DNA of 64,000 nt from the NCBI GenBank assembly GCA_023425645.1, contig JAFACG010000040.1:1-64000 (forward strand), given 5' to 3'. Position numbers and translations under genes: made by a program. The notes under the pieces were generated by a model that was not told the origin of the DNA, did no database searches, and saw only the letters and a list, made by a program, of their open reading frames with translations. This DNA is from Pseudomonadota bacterium (GTDB lineage Bacteria; Pseudomonadota; Gammaproteobacteria; Burkholderiales; Burkholderiaceae_B). This document shows, piece by piece, positions 53,437-61,617 of this stretch (positions are counted from its first letter, which is position 1; the number at the start of each line of letters is the position of its first letter).

Positions 53437-54087
53437 CTATTTGCGGGGAGAGGACTTGCGCTGGCATTCGGCCAGGGCGGCGTCGGCGCTGGCGCGCGAG
53501 CGCGCCACCGAGCGTACACGGCCGTCGCGTGTGGCCGATTCGGCGCCGCCGAAGGCCTGGTAGGTGCCGCTTTTCTGGCGGTAGATGATGCGCTGGCCCT
53601 GGATGGTGTCCTGCAATTTGCCGCAGACGTAGCGGTTGACGATGGCCTTGCCGATGAGCTCGATTTCCTCGGTCTTGCCGTTGTAGACGGCCTTGACGCC
53701 CTCGGCGGTCAGCAGCTCGAACTTGGCCGGCTCTTCCTGGCGTATGGTGACGCGCGGACGCTCGGTGACCGTGGCGGTGCCGTGCTGGTAGCCTTCGGCG
53801 TCCTGTTCGATGGCGAGCTGGTCGGCCATGAGGGTCAGGGCGCCGCGCGTGAGCACGATATTGCCCTTGTAGATGGTCTGCTTGGTGACGTCGTCGTAGG
53901 TCAGGGTGTCGGACAATACGGAGGTGTCTGGCTCCTGGGCCGCTTCCGCGCCCGCCTGGGCCTGCGCGGGCGCGATCGGCAGCAGGGCGAGGGCGGCCGA
54001 GGCCATGGCCAGGCCCAGGGCGCTGCGCAGGAGGCGGGTGAGGAGCTCGGGCCGGAGGCTGGAGCCGGCGCTGTGACGCGTGGTCAT
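53437..54087 (-). CDS. lptA: LPS periplasmic transport protein LptA
   Basis: This 216-residue protein has a signal peptide (hydrophobic residues 18-40, cleavage near AQA) and the OstA/LptA beta-jellyroll (LSDTLTYDDVTKQTIYKGNIVLTRGALTLMADQLAI, then RVTIRQEEPAKFELLTAEG). LptA forms the periplasmic bridge for LPS. The basic C-terminal tail ends in KSSPRK. It overlaps lptC by four bases and precedes lptB. Confidence 0.9.
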   Translation of the reverse strand: MTTRHSAGSSLRPELLTRLLRSALGLAMASAALALLPIAPAQAQAGAEAAQEPDTSVLSDTLTYDDVTKQTIYKGNIVLTRGALTLMADQLAIEQDAEGYQHGTATVTERPRVTIRQEEPAKFELLTAEGVKAVYNGKTEEIELIGKAIVNRYVCGKLQDTIQGQRIIYRQKSGTYQAFGGAESATRDGRVRSVARSRASADAALAECQRKSSPRK

Positions 54088-54704
54088 GGTGGGGAATCCT
54101 TAGAGCTGTTGGAGGATCGCGCTTTCTGTGTCTGCTGGCCGGAGATTTTAACGTCGGATTCCGACATGACGTTCAGCTGGCGAACGCGATTGTCGTAGCG
54201 CATGCCCGTGCCGCGCATGGTGGACTGGCCATTGACCACCAGGGCCGGTTCATTGGTGTAGACCACGTCTTCGTCGGGCAGGATGATGAGCACGCTGCTG
54301 CGCACGTCCAGGGCCTCGTCCTCGGCCGTGGCCTGGCGGTGGATGTGGGCGTTGCCCTTCATGGTGATCGTGTCGCCGCCGGCGCTCATGTGGGCGGTGT
54401 CCGAGGTGGCGACGGTCATGGGCGACTGGACGCGATTGCTGACGGCGCGCGGTTTTTCGATTTCGTAGGAATCGTCGTCGGGAAAGTGATAGGCCAGTTC
54501 GCCGTCCAGGCGATTGGTGGCCATGCCGGTGGCGTCGGTGCTGACCATGGTGAAGTTGCGCGCCCAGGAATCGGGTTCGTGGGTGACGCGGCGCGGCGGG
54601 TCGATGGCCACTGAGCGCTGGGTGTAGTCGACCGCCCACCAGGTGGCCAGCACCAGCAGGGCCAGAAGCAGCAGGGAAATGACGGTGGGCAGGCGATCGC
54701 GCAT
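54084..54704 (-). CDS. lptC: LPS export protein LptC
   Basis: This 206-residue bitopic inner-membrane protein has one N-terminal membrane segment (VISLLLLALLVLATWWAV) and a periplasmic jellyroll (residues 60-190; NRLDGELAYHFPDDDSYEIEKPRA). LptC passes LPS from LptBFG to LptA. The start at 54704 lies two bases after the kdsC stop; the longer frame into kdsC is a shadow. The 3' end overlaps lptA. Confidence 0.9.
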   Translation of the reverse strand: MRDRLPTVISLLLLALLVLATWWAVDYTQRSVAIDPPRRVTHEPDSWARNFTMVSTDATGMATNRLDGELAYHFPDDDSYEIEKPRAVSNRVQSPMTVATSDTAHMSAGGDTITMKGNAHIHRQATAEDEALDVRSSVLIILPDEDVVYTNEPALVVNGQSTMRGTGMRYDNRVRQLNVMSESDVKISGQQTQKARSSNSSKDSPP

Positions 54705-54706
54705 GG

Positions 54707-55312
54707 TTACTGGATGACTCCGGTGGTTTTCAGCAGGCCGCCGGTGATGAAGGTCGCCAGGCGGCCCTGGGCGGCCAGGATGGCGTCGCAGCATTCGCGC
54801 ACGGCGCCCTGGCCGGCGGGCAGGGTGGAGACCCAGCTGGCCATCTGGGAGACATAGAAGGGCGCATTGGGCACGCTGGCGGAAAAGCCCACGCGCTGCA
54901 TGGCGGCCAGGTCGATGAGGTCATCGCCCATGTAGCCGAGCTCGTTCAGGGCCAGGCCGTTCTCCTGGGCGATCTGCGACAGGATGGCGACTTTGTCGCG
55001 CACTCCCTGGTGCACGAAGCGTATGCCCAGCTCGGCGGCGCGGCGCGCCACGATGCCGCTCTCGCGGCCGGTGATGATGGCCACCGAGATGCCGCTCTCG
55101 CCCAGCATGCGCAGGCCGTGCCCGTCCAGGGCGTGGAAGCCCTTGAAGACTTCTCCCTGTTCGCTGTACCACAGGCGGCCGTCGGTCAGGACGCCGTCCA
55201 CGTCAAAGACCATCATGCGCAGGGCGCGCAGACGTTCACGGGTGGTCTCGGGCAGCTTGGCGAGGATTTGCGCTTCGGCGGGGTGCAGCGGGGCGGTTGG
55301 ATTGTTCAACAT
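54707..55312 (-). CDS. kdsC: 3-deoxy-D-manno-octulosonate-8-phosphate phosphatase
   Basis: This 201-residue HAD phosphatase removes phosphate from Kdo-8-phosphate. Motif I is MMVFDVDGVLTDGRL, motif II IITGRESGI and motif IV YMGDDLIDLAAM. Length and lack of a cap fit KdsC, which acts as a tetramer. It lies two bases after kdsD and two before lptC, in one operon for Kdo supply and LPS export. Confidence 0.93.
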   Translation of the reverse strand: MLNNPTAPLHPAEAQILAKLPETTRERLRALRMMVFDVDGVLTDGRLWYSEQGEVFKGFHALDGHGLRMLGESGISVAIITGRESGIVARRAAELGIRFVHQGVRDKVAILSQIAQENGLALNELGYMGDDLIDLAAMQRVGFSASVPNAPFYVSQMASWVSTLPAGQGAVRECCDAILAAQGRLATFITGGLLKTTGVIQ

Positions 55313-55314
55313 GG

Positions 55315-56304
55315 TCAGATTACCTTTGCGGCCAACAGGTCATGCATGCGTAGAGCCCCTAATAGTAGCCCGTTTGCGTCCATCACCAGCATCTGGTTGA
55401 TGCGCAGCTTGTCCATCTGGCGGGCCGCCTCGATGGCCAGGGCATCGGGCGAAATGCTGTGCGGCTGGCGCGTCATGCCTTCTGAGACGGGCAGGGCGCG
55501 GATGTCGCCCTTGCGGGCGATCAGGCGGCGCAGGTCGCCGTCGGTGAACAGCCCCACCGGATGACCCTGGGGGTCGGCCACGATGGTCATGCCCATGCCT
55601 TTGGCGGACATCTCGGCCAGCGCGTCGGGGACAAGGGTGTCGGGGGCTACCATAGGCAACTGGTCGCCGCGGTGCATGATGTCGCGCACGAATGTCAGCA
55701 GCTGGCGGCCCAGGGCCCCGCCGGGGTGCGAGCGGGCGAAGTCCTCGCGGCTGAAGCCCTTGGCCTCCAGGCAGGCCACCGCCAGCGCGTCGCCCAGCGC
55801 CAGCGCGGCCGTGGTGCTGGCCGTGGGCGCCAGGTTCAGCGGGCAGGCCTCGTGTTCCACATGGGCGTCCAGGTGCAGGTCGGCGTTCAGGGCCAGCTCG
55901 GACTGGGCGTTGCCGGTGATGGCGATCAGTCGGGCGCCCATGCGGCGCAGCACCGTCAGCACGGTCATCAGTTCCTGCGCCTGGCCGGAGTAGGAGATGG
56001 CGACCACCACGTCCTGGCTGGTGATCATGCCCAGATCGCCATGCAGGGCCTCGGCCGCGTGCATGAAAAAGGCCGGCGTGCCGGTGGAGGCCAGGGTGGC
56101 GGCGATCTTGCGGGCGATGTGGCCGGATTTGCCGATGCCGGTGACCACCACGCGGCCCTGGCAGTGCATGAGCATCTGCGTGGCCTTGACGAAATGTTCG
56201 TCCAGCCGGGCGCTGAGCGACTGCAGGCCCTCGATTTCAGTGACGAAGGTGCGACGCGCCGAAGCCAGGATCTGGTCGGGGTCGGGAAGGTCCGGTTTAT
56301 TCAT
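55315..56304 (-). CDS. kdsD: D-arabinose-5-phosphate isomerase
   Basis: This 329-residue enzyme converts ribulose-5-phosphate to arabinose-5-phosphate, the first step of Kdo synthesis. An N-terminal SIS domain (VVTGIGKSGHIARKIAATLASTGTPAFFMHAAEALHGDLG) is followed by two CBS domains (residues about 215-329). The frame extends upstream to 56355, but ATG 56304 begins the homologous part. It is the first gene of the kds-lpt operon and is divergent from the cyd regulator. Confidence 0.93.
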   Translation of the reverse strand: MNKPDLPDPDQILASARRTFVTEIEGLQSLSARLDEHFVKATQMLMHCQGRVVVTGIGKSGHIARKIAATLASTGTPAFFMHAAEALHGDLGMITSQDVVVAISYSGQAQELMTVLTVLRRMGARLIAITGNAQSELALNADLHLDAHVEHEACPLNLAPTASTTAALALGDALAVACLEAKGFSREDFARSHPGGALGRQLLTFVRDIMHRGDQLPMVAPDTLVPDALAEMSAKGMGMTIVADPQGHPVGLFTDGDLRRLIARKGDIRALPVSEGMTRQPHSISPDALAIEAARQMDKLRINQMLVMDANGLLLGALRMHDLLAAKVI

Positions 56305-56427
56305 TGGGAAATTGTAAACGCGAAGCGCATGCTTGGCATGTCGGTTGCAGGGCACATTTTACGGCGGCCGGCGTGAATCCAGTAGCCGCATAAATACTTT
56401 AGGGTTAAGATACGGTCTGTTTCGTTG

Positions 56428-56445
56428 TTTCAGTAATTACTGAAA
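56428..56445. promoter_or_regulatory. 18-bp perfect palindrome upstream of the GbsR-type regulator and cyd operon
   Basis: TTTCAGTAATTACTGAAA is its own reverse complement. It lies 12 bases before the start codon of the regulator gene, where a bound repressor would block transcription or its start. The adjacent regulator is the obvious candidate ligand. Confidence 0.65.
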
Positions 56446-56457
56446 ATTCAAAATGCC

Positions 56458-57024
56458 ATGAACCTAGGACCTCAGGCGGAACGATTCGTTCTGCACTTCG
56501 GGGAAATGGGCGGGCGCTGGGGGGTCAACCGCACCGTCGGCCAGATCTATGCCCTGCTCTTCATTTCCCCCGAACCCCTGCATGCCGATGAAATCGCCGA
56601 AACGCTGGGCATCTCGCGCTCGAACGTCAGCATGAGCCTGCGCGAGCTGCAGTCCTGGCGGCTCGTCAGCATGACTCACAAGATCGGCGAGCGCCGCGAA
56701 TACTTCGAGTCCCCCAAGGACGTGTGGGAAATCTTCCGCACCCTGGTGGAGGAGAAGCGCAAGCGCGAGATCGACCCCACGCTGACGCTGTTGCGAAGTA
56801 TTCTTATGGAAGCGCCCGTGAATGAGGAAGAGGCGTACGGCCAGCAGCGCATCACCGAGATGCTGGAATTGATCGAGTTGGCGTGTGGCTGGTTTGACGA
56901 AGTGCATCATTTGCCGCCGGAGACTTTGCAGAACCTGATGCGCCTGGGCAGCAAGGTTCAGAAAGTCCTGGGTTTTGCCGGGAAGATTCGCAAGACTGAT
57001 CAAACTGGGGGTCGTCATGATTGA
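56458..57024 (+). CDS. GbsR/MarR-family transcriptional regulator of the cyd operon
   Basis: This 188-residue winged-helix protein begins ERFVLHFGEMGGRWGVNRTVGQIYALLFIS, a hallmark of the GbsR family. Its recognition helix is in LGISRSNVSMSLRELQSWRLV (residues 51-72). The C-terminal part is helical and probably dimerises. Its stop overlaps cydA (ATGATTGA), so it is co-translated with cytochrome bd and may sense a respiratory signal. No cysteine cluster typical of Fe-S sensors is seen. No clear ribosome-binding site precedes the ATG. Confidence 0.82.
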   Translation: MNLGPQAERFVLHFGEMGGRWGVNRTVGQIYALLFISPEPLHADEIAETLGISRSNVSMSLRELQSWRLVSMTHKIGERREYFESPKDVWEIFRTLVEEKRKREIDPTLTLLRSILMEAPVNEEEAYGQQRITEMLELIELACGWFDEVHHLPPETLQNLMRLGSKVQKVLGFAGKIRKTDQTGGRHD

Positions 57025-58600
57025 TCTGGATGTCGTTACCTTGTCGCGGCTGCAGTTCGCATCCACCGCGATGTTTCACTTCTTGTTCGTGCCGCTGACG
57101 CTGGGCCTGTCCTTCCTGCTGGCCATCATGGAAAGCGTCTACGTCATGACGGGCCGAGAGATCTGGCGCCGCATGACCAAGTTCTGGGGCGTGCTCTTCG
57201 GCATCAACTTCGCGCTGGGCGTGGCCACCGGCATCGTGATGGAGTTCCAGTTCGGCATGAACTGGGCCTATTACAGCCACTACGTGGGCGACATCTTCGG
57301 CGCGCCCCTGGCCATCGAGGGGCTGATGGCCTTCTTCCTGGAAGCCACCTTCGTCGGCTTGTTCTTCTTCGGCTGGGACCGCCTGTCCAAGCTGGGCCAC
57401 CTGGTCGTCACCTGGCTGGTGGCGCTGGGCACCAATCTGTCCGCCCTGTGGATCCTGGTGGCCAACGGCTGGATGCAGAATCCGGTGGGCGCCGTCTTCA
57501 ATCCGCAGACCATGCGCATGGAGATGACGGACTTCGCCGAGGTGATCTTCAACCCGGTCGCGCAGGCCAAGTTCGTGCACACGGTCAGCGCCGGCTACGT
57601 GCTGGGCGCCATGTTCATCATGGGCATCAGCGCCTGGTACCTGCTGCGCGGGCGTCACATCGACCTGGCCAAGCGCTCCATGACCGTGGCCGCCAGCTTC
57701 GGCCTGGCCTCGGCCCTGTCTGTCGTGGTGCTGGGCGACGAGAGCGGCTATCTGACGACCGAGCACCAGCAGATGAAGATCGCGGCCATGGAAGCCATGT
57801 GGGAGACCGAGGAGGCGCCGGCCAATTTCAACCTGATCGCCATCCCGAACCAGGAGGCGCGCGAGAACAGCTTCGCCATCGAGATCCCCTGGGTCATGGG
57901 CCTGATCGGCACCCGTTCGCTGACCACGCCCATGCTGGGCATCAATGAACTGGTCGAGCACGCCAAGGTCCGCATCGCCAACGGGCTGCGCGCCTACCAG
58001 GCCTTGCAGGCCGTGCGCGCCGACGCCTCCGACATAGAGGCGCGCCGCCTGTTCGACGCCAACTGGCGCGACCTGGGCTACGCCTTGCTGCTCAAGCGCT
58101 ACATGCAGGACATCACCCAGGCGAGCCCCGAGGACATCGCCAAGGCGGCCTGGGACACGGTGCCGCAGGTGGCGCCGCTGTTCTGGACGTTCCGCGTCAT
58201 GGTGGGGCTGGGGCTGTATTTCATCCTGTTCTTCGCCGTGGCCTTCTTCCTGGCCTCGCGCGACCGGCTGCAGCGTCATCCGCGCCTGCTCAAGCTGGCC
58301 GTCTGGAGCATCCCGCTGCCCTGGATCGCCATCGAATGCGGCTGGTTCGTGGCCGAGTTCGGCCGCCAGCCCTGGGCCATCGAGGGCGTGCTGCCCACGT
58401 ATTACGCCGCCTCGGGGCTGTCCTTCACGGACCTGATGATCAGCATGAGCATCTTCCTGCTGCTGTACGGCACATTGGCGGTCATCGGCGTGAAAGTCAT
58501 GCTGCATGCGATCCGCAAGGGCCCCGACGAGCATGGCGCGCCGCCCGCGCCGTCGGCCCTGTCCTATGGCTCGCGCAATGCGCCCTTGCTGCGCGCTTAA
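57017..58600 (+). CDS. cydA: Cytochrome bd ubiquinol oxidase subunit I
   Basis: This 527-residue inner-membrane subunit binds haems b558, b595 and d. The haem ligand His21 is in STAMFHFLFVPLTLGLSFLLA, a second His in AKFVHTVSAGYVLG, and the quinol-side motif GRQPWAIEGVLPT is present. The Q-loop (residues about 255-375) is of the long type and includes AMWETEEAPANFNLIAIPNQE. It reduces O2 with high affinity. The start at 57017 overlaps the regulator gene, and cydB follows after 12 bases. Confidence 0.95.
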   Translation: MIDLDVVTLSRLQFASTAMFHFLFVPLTLGLSFLLAIMESVYVMTGREIWRRMTKFWGVLFGINFALGVATGIVMEFQFGMNWAYYSHYVGDIFGAPLAIEGLMAFFLEATFVGLFFFGWDRLSKLGHLVVTWLVALGTNLSALWILVANGWMQNPVGAVFNPQTMRMEMTDFAEVIFNPVAQAKFVHTVSAGYVLGAMFIMGISAWYLLRGRHIDLAKRSMTVAASFGLASALSVVVLGDESGYLTTEHQQMKIAAMEAMWETEEAPANFNLIAIPNQEARENSFAIEIPWVMGLIGTRSLTTPMLGINELVEHAKVRIANGLRAYQALQAVRADASDIEARRLFDANWRDLGYALLLKRYMQDITQASPEDIAKAAWDTVPQVAPLFWTFRVMVGLGLYFILFFAVAFFLASRDRLQRHPRLLKLAVWSIPLPWIAIECGWFVAEFGRQPWAIEGVLPTYYAASGLSFTDLMISMSIFLLLYGTLAVIGVKVMLHAIRKGPDEHGAPPAPSALSYGSRNAPLLRA

Positions 58601-58612
58601 GGGGGAAACACC

Positions 58613-59764
58613 ATGGAAAAACTGATTCTTCTCGATTACGACACGCTGCGCGTGATCTGGTGGCTGCTGCTGGGCGTGCTGCTGGCCGCATTCGCCATCA
58701 TGGACGGGGCCGACCTGGGCGTGGCGATGGCCTTGCCGCTGGTGGCCCGCACGGACGACGAGCGGCGCGTGCTCTACAACGTCATCGGCCCCGTGTGGGA
58801 GGGCAACCAGGTCTGGCTGATCGTGGCCGGGGGCGTGGCCTTCGCGGCCTGGCCCCTGCTGTATGCCATGGCCTTCTCCGGTTTCTACCTGGCCATGATG
58901 CTGCTGCTGGTGGCGCTGATCGTGCGGCCGGTGGCCATCAAGTACCGCAGCAAGCTGGCCTCGCGCCGCTGGCGACGCAACTGGGACGCCATCTGGACCG
59001 TGGCCGGGCTGGTGTCCGCGCTGGTGTTCGGCGTGGCCATCGGCAATGTGATGCTGGGCGTGCCCTTCGGTTTCGATTCCACCACGCTGCGCCCCATGTA
59101 CGAAGGCAGTTTCTTCGGCCTGTTCCAGCCCTTCGCCATCCTGTGCGGCCTGCTCAGCGTGCTGATGCTGGCTTTCCAGGGTGTGGTGGTGCTGGCCTGG
59201 AAGGCCTCGGACCAGGTGGCGCGCCGCGCCCGAGCCTGGGCCATTCCTCTGGGCCTGCTGTCCATCCTGGCTTTTGCCGCGGGCGGCTGGTGGATCACCC
59301 ACCTGAACGGCTACGCCATGAGCTGGCCCGAAGTCGGCCACGCCATGTCCAACCCCATCGGCAAGGCGGTGGACGTGGTGCAGGGCGGCTGGCTGGCCAA
59401 TTACCGCCAATGGCCGCTGCTCTGGCTGGCGCCGGCCGCCGGCTTCGCGGGACTGCTGCTGGGCGCCTTGCTGGCCGGACGCGGGCGCGGGCTGCTGGCG
59501 GTGCTGTTCTCCTCCCTGGCGCTGGCGGGCATCATCCTGACCTTCGGCTTCGCCGTTTTTCCCTTCCTGCTGCCTTCGTCGCTGACGCCGGGATCCAGCC
59601 TGACGCTGTTCGACGCCTCGGCCAGCCACCTGACGCTCTGGCTGATGCTGCTCATCACCCTGGTGTTCCTGCCCATCATCGTGCTCTACACCTCCTGGGT
59701 GTATCGCGTGATGCGCGGCAAGGTGACGGTGGCCGGCATGAACGACGCACCCCATTCCTACTAA
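58613..59764 (+). CDS. cydB: Cytochrome bd ubiquinol oxidase subunit II
   Basis: This 383-residue inner-membrane protein has about nine membrane segments. [25 protein letters not shown] and the sequence [24 protein letters not shown] are conserved in CydB. It pairs with CydA and carries no haem of its own. The gene follows GGGGGAAAC-type spacing after cydA and is followed by cydX after 14 bases. Confidence 0.95.
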   Translation: MEKLILLDYDTLRVIWWLLLGVLLAAFAIMDGADLGVAMALPLVARTDDERRVLYNVIGPVWEGNQVWLIVAGGVAFAAWPLLYAMAFSGFYLAMMLLLVALIVRPVAIKYRSKLASRRWRRNWDAIWTVAGLVSALVFGVAIGNVMLGVPFGFDSTTLRPMYEGSFFGLFQPFAILCGLLSVLMLAFQGVVVLAWKASDQVARRARAWAIPLGLLSILAFAAGGWWITHLNGYAMSWPEVGHAMSNPIGKAVDVVQGGWLANYRQWPLLWLAPAAGFAGLLLGALLAGRGRGLLAVLFSSLALAGIILTFGFAVFPFLLPSSLTPGSSLTLFDASASHLTLWLMLLITLVFLPIIVLYTSWVYRVMRGKVTVAGMNDAPHSY

Positions 59765-59778
59765 GGAGGCCTGAGACT

Positions 59779-59919
59779 ATGTGGTATTTTTCCTGGATTC
59801 TGGGCCTGGGCCTGGCCTGCGCCTTCGCCATCCTGAACGCGATGTGGTTCGAACTGCGCCAGACCACGACAGGGCTGGACGATGTGCAGCGCGCGTCCCG
59901 CGCGGACACCGAGGCCTGA
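59779..59919 (+). CDS. cydX: Cytochrome bd small subunit CydX (YbgT family)
   Basis: This 46-residue single-pass membrane peptide (MWYFSWILGLGLACAFAILNAMW, split for length after residue 20) has the CydX start MWYFSWILG and the conserved Glu in WFE. CydX stabilises the haem d site of CydAB. AAGGAGG precedes its ATG by about nine bases. Its TGA is immediately followed by the cydD start region. It is easily missed because of its size. Confidence 0.9.
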   Translation: MWYFSWILGLGLACAFAILNAMWFELRQTTTGLDDVQRASRADTEA

Positions 59920-59925
59920 TTGGAG

Positions 59926-61617
59926 ATGCAGGCGCCATCGGCGCAGCAGTGGCTGGGGGAGTTCTCCGCCCGCGCCCGCGCAGCCCTGCGCTGGTCCATG
60001 GCCGCCCCGGTGCTGGCGGGCGCCTTGCTGATTCCCCAGGCCTGGCTGCTGGCCGGCGTGGTGCAGGCCCTGGTCGTGGACGGCTTGGCCTGGGCCGGCC
60101 AATGGGCGGCCATCGGCCTGGTGCTGGTCCTGCTGCTGGCGCGCGCCGCCCTGCTGGCCAGCGGCGAGCGCCGCGCCCAGCAGGTGTCGGAGCAGATCAA
60201 GCAGGAGCTGCGCATCGAGCTGTTCGCCCGCCTGTTCCACAGCACCGTGCCGCGCCTGCGCGCCAGCAGCAGCGGGGAGCTGTCCTCCAGCCTGGTCAGC
60301 CAGGTGGAGGCGCTGGATGGATTCCTGACCCGTTATCTTCCGTCCATGGCGGCGGCCGCGCTGGTGCCCTTGGCCCTGATGCTGGCCGTGCTGCCCGTGG
60401 ACGGGATCGTGGCCCTGATCCTGCTGTTCAGCACGCCCTTGATTCCCTTGTTCATGGCGCTGGTGGGCTGGGGCGCGGAAGCGGCCAGCCGCGATCAGCA
60501 GCAGGCCACCTTGCGCCTGTCCGGTTTCTTTGCCGACCGCCTGCGCGGCATCTTCACCTTGAGCCTGCTGGGCCGCAGCCGGGACGAAATCGATAGTGTC
60601 GAGATGGCCAGCCAGGAGTTGCGCACGCGCACCATGAAGGTGCTGCGCATCGCCTTTCTGTCCTCCGCCGTGCTGGAGTTCTTCGCCGCGCTGGGCGTGG
60701 CCGGCATTGCGGTCTACATAGGCCTGGGCTACCTGGGCTATCTGGGGGACTCCTTTTCGGGCCTGAGCCTGCAGCAAGGCCTGTTCTGCCTGTTGCTGGC
60801 GCCCGAGGCCTATCAACCCTTGCGCCAGCTGGCGGCCAATTATCATGATCGGGCTGCCGCCCGGGCCGCGGCCGCGGAACTGGACCGCGTCTGGGCCGGC
60901 CTGGGGCGGGACCTGATACCGGCCGGATCGCCGGCCGAGACCGGCTCGGTCTTTTCCGCCTTGCCGGTGCTGGTGCTCAGCCAATTGCGCCTGCCGCAAC
61001 TGGGGGGCGAAGGGAGCTTGCTGCAGGTCCCGGGCCTGCAGCTTTACATCGATCAGTCCTACGCCTTGCTGGGCGCCAGCGGCGCGGGCAAGACCAGCCT
61101 GCTGGAAACCCTGGTCGGTCTGCGGCCGCTGGAGGACGGGCGGGTGATGCTGCGCGGCAACGATACGACCGGCCGTCTGCTGACGCGTCACGACGGCGTG
61201 GTGCTGGTGTCCCAGCAGGCGTTCCTGTCCATGGAATCGATCCGCGCCTGTCTGCGCCTGGCCGATCCGCACGCCAGCGATGCGCAGCTCTGGCGTGCGC
61301 TCGAGCTGGCCTGCGCCGACGATTTCGTGCGCGCGCTGCCGCAGGGCCTGGACAGCGCGTTGGGAGAAGGCGGTTTCGGCTTGTCCGGCGGGCAGATCCA
61401 GCGTCTGGCCCTGGCCCGCCTGTTTCTGACCGATCCGCATCTGGTGCTGCTGGACGAGCCGACTTCCCGGCTGGATGCGGCGACGCGGGACCGGGTCATG
61501 GACAATATCCTGGACTTCTGTCGCGGCCGCTGTCTGGTGCTGGCCACCCATGATGAACATCTGGCCTCCCGTTGCTCGGCGCGCCTGCGCATTGCTCAAG
61601 GGGTGCTGTCGGCATGA
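59926..61617 (+). CDS. cydD: Cysteine/glutathione ABC exporter subunit CydD
   Basis: This 563-residue half-transporter has an N-terminal ABC membrane domain (six segments, residues 20-300) and an ATPase with Walker A GASGAGKTS, signature LSGGQIQRLALARL and Walker B LVLLDEPTSRLD. CydDC exports thiols to the periplasm and is required to assemble cytochrome bd. ATG 59926 abuts GGAG; TTG 59920, directly after the cydX stop with GAGG five bases before it, is an equal alternative. It overlaps cydC by four bases. Confidence 0.88.
   Translation: MQAPSAQQWLGEFSARARAALRWSMAAPVLAGALLIPQAWLLAGVVQALVVDGLAWAGQWAAIGLVLVLLLARAALLASGERRAQQVSEQIKQELRIELFARLFHSTVPRLRASSSGELSSSLVSQVEALDGFLTRYLPSMAAAALVPLALMLAVLPVDGIVALILLFSTPLIPLFMALVGWGAEAASRDQQQATLRLSGFFADRLRGIFTLSLLGRSRDEIDSVEMASQELRTRTMKVLRIAFLSSAVLEFFAALGVAGIAVYIGLGYLGYLGDSFSGLSLQQGLFCLLLAPEAYQPLRQLAANYHDRAAARAAAAELDRVWAGLGRDLIPAGSPAETGSVFSALPVLVLSQLRLPQLGGEGSLLQVPGLQLYIDQSYALLGASGAGKTSLLETLVGLRPLEDGRVMLRGNDTTGRLLTRHDGVVLVSQQAFLSMESIRACLRLADPHASDAQLWRALELACADDFVRALPQGLDSALGEGGFGLSGGQIQRLALARLFLTDPHLVLLDEPTSRLDAATRDRVMDNILDFCRGRCLVLATHDEHLASRCSARLRIAQGVLSA

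Noticed and set aside
56852..59755. A 967-codon minus-strand open frame opposite cydA-cydB
   Set aside because: Low-complexity His/Gln/Gly/Asp composition and full overlap with well-supported cytochrome bd genes; a GC artefact.
59761..61599. A 612-codon minus-strand frame opposite cydX-cydD
   Set aside because: Same Gln/Gly/His-rich shadow pattern; cydD on the plus strand has Walker motifs.
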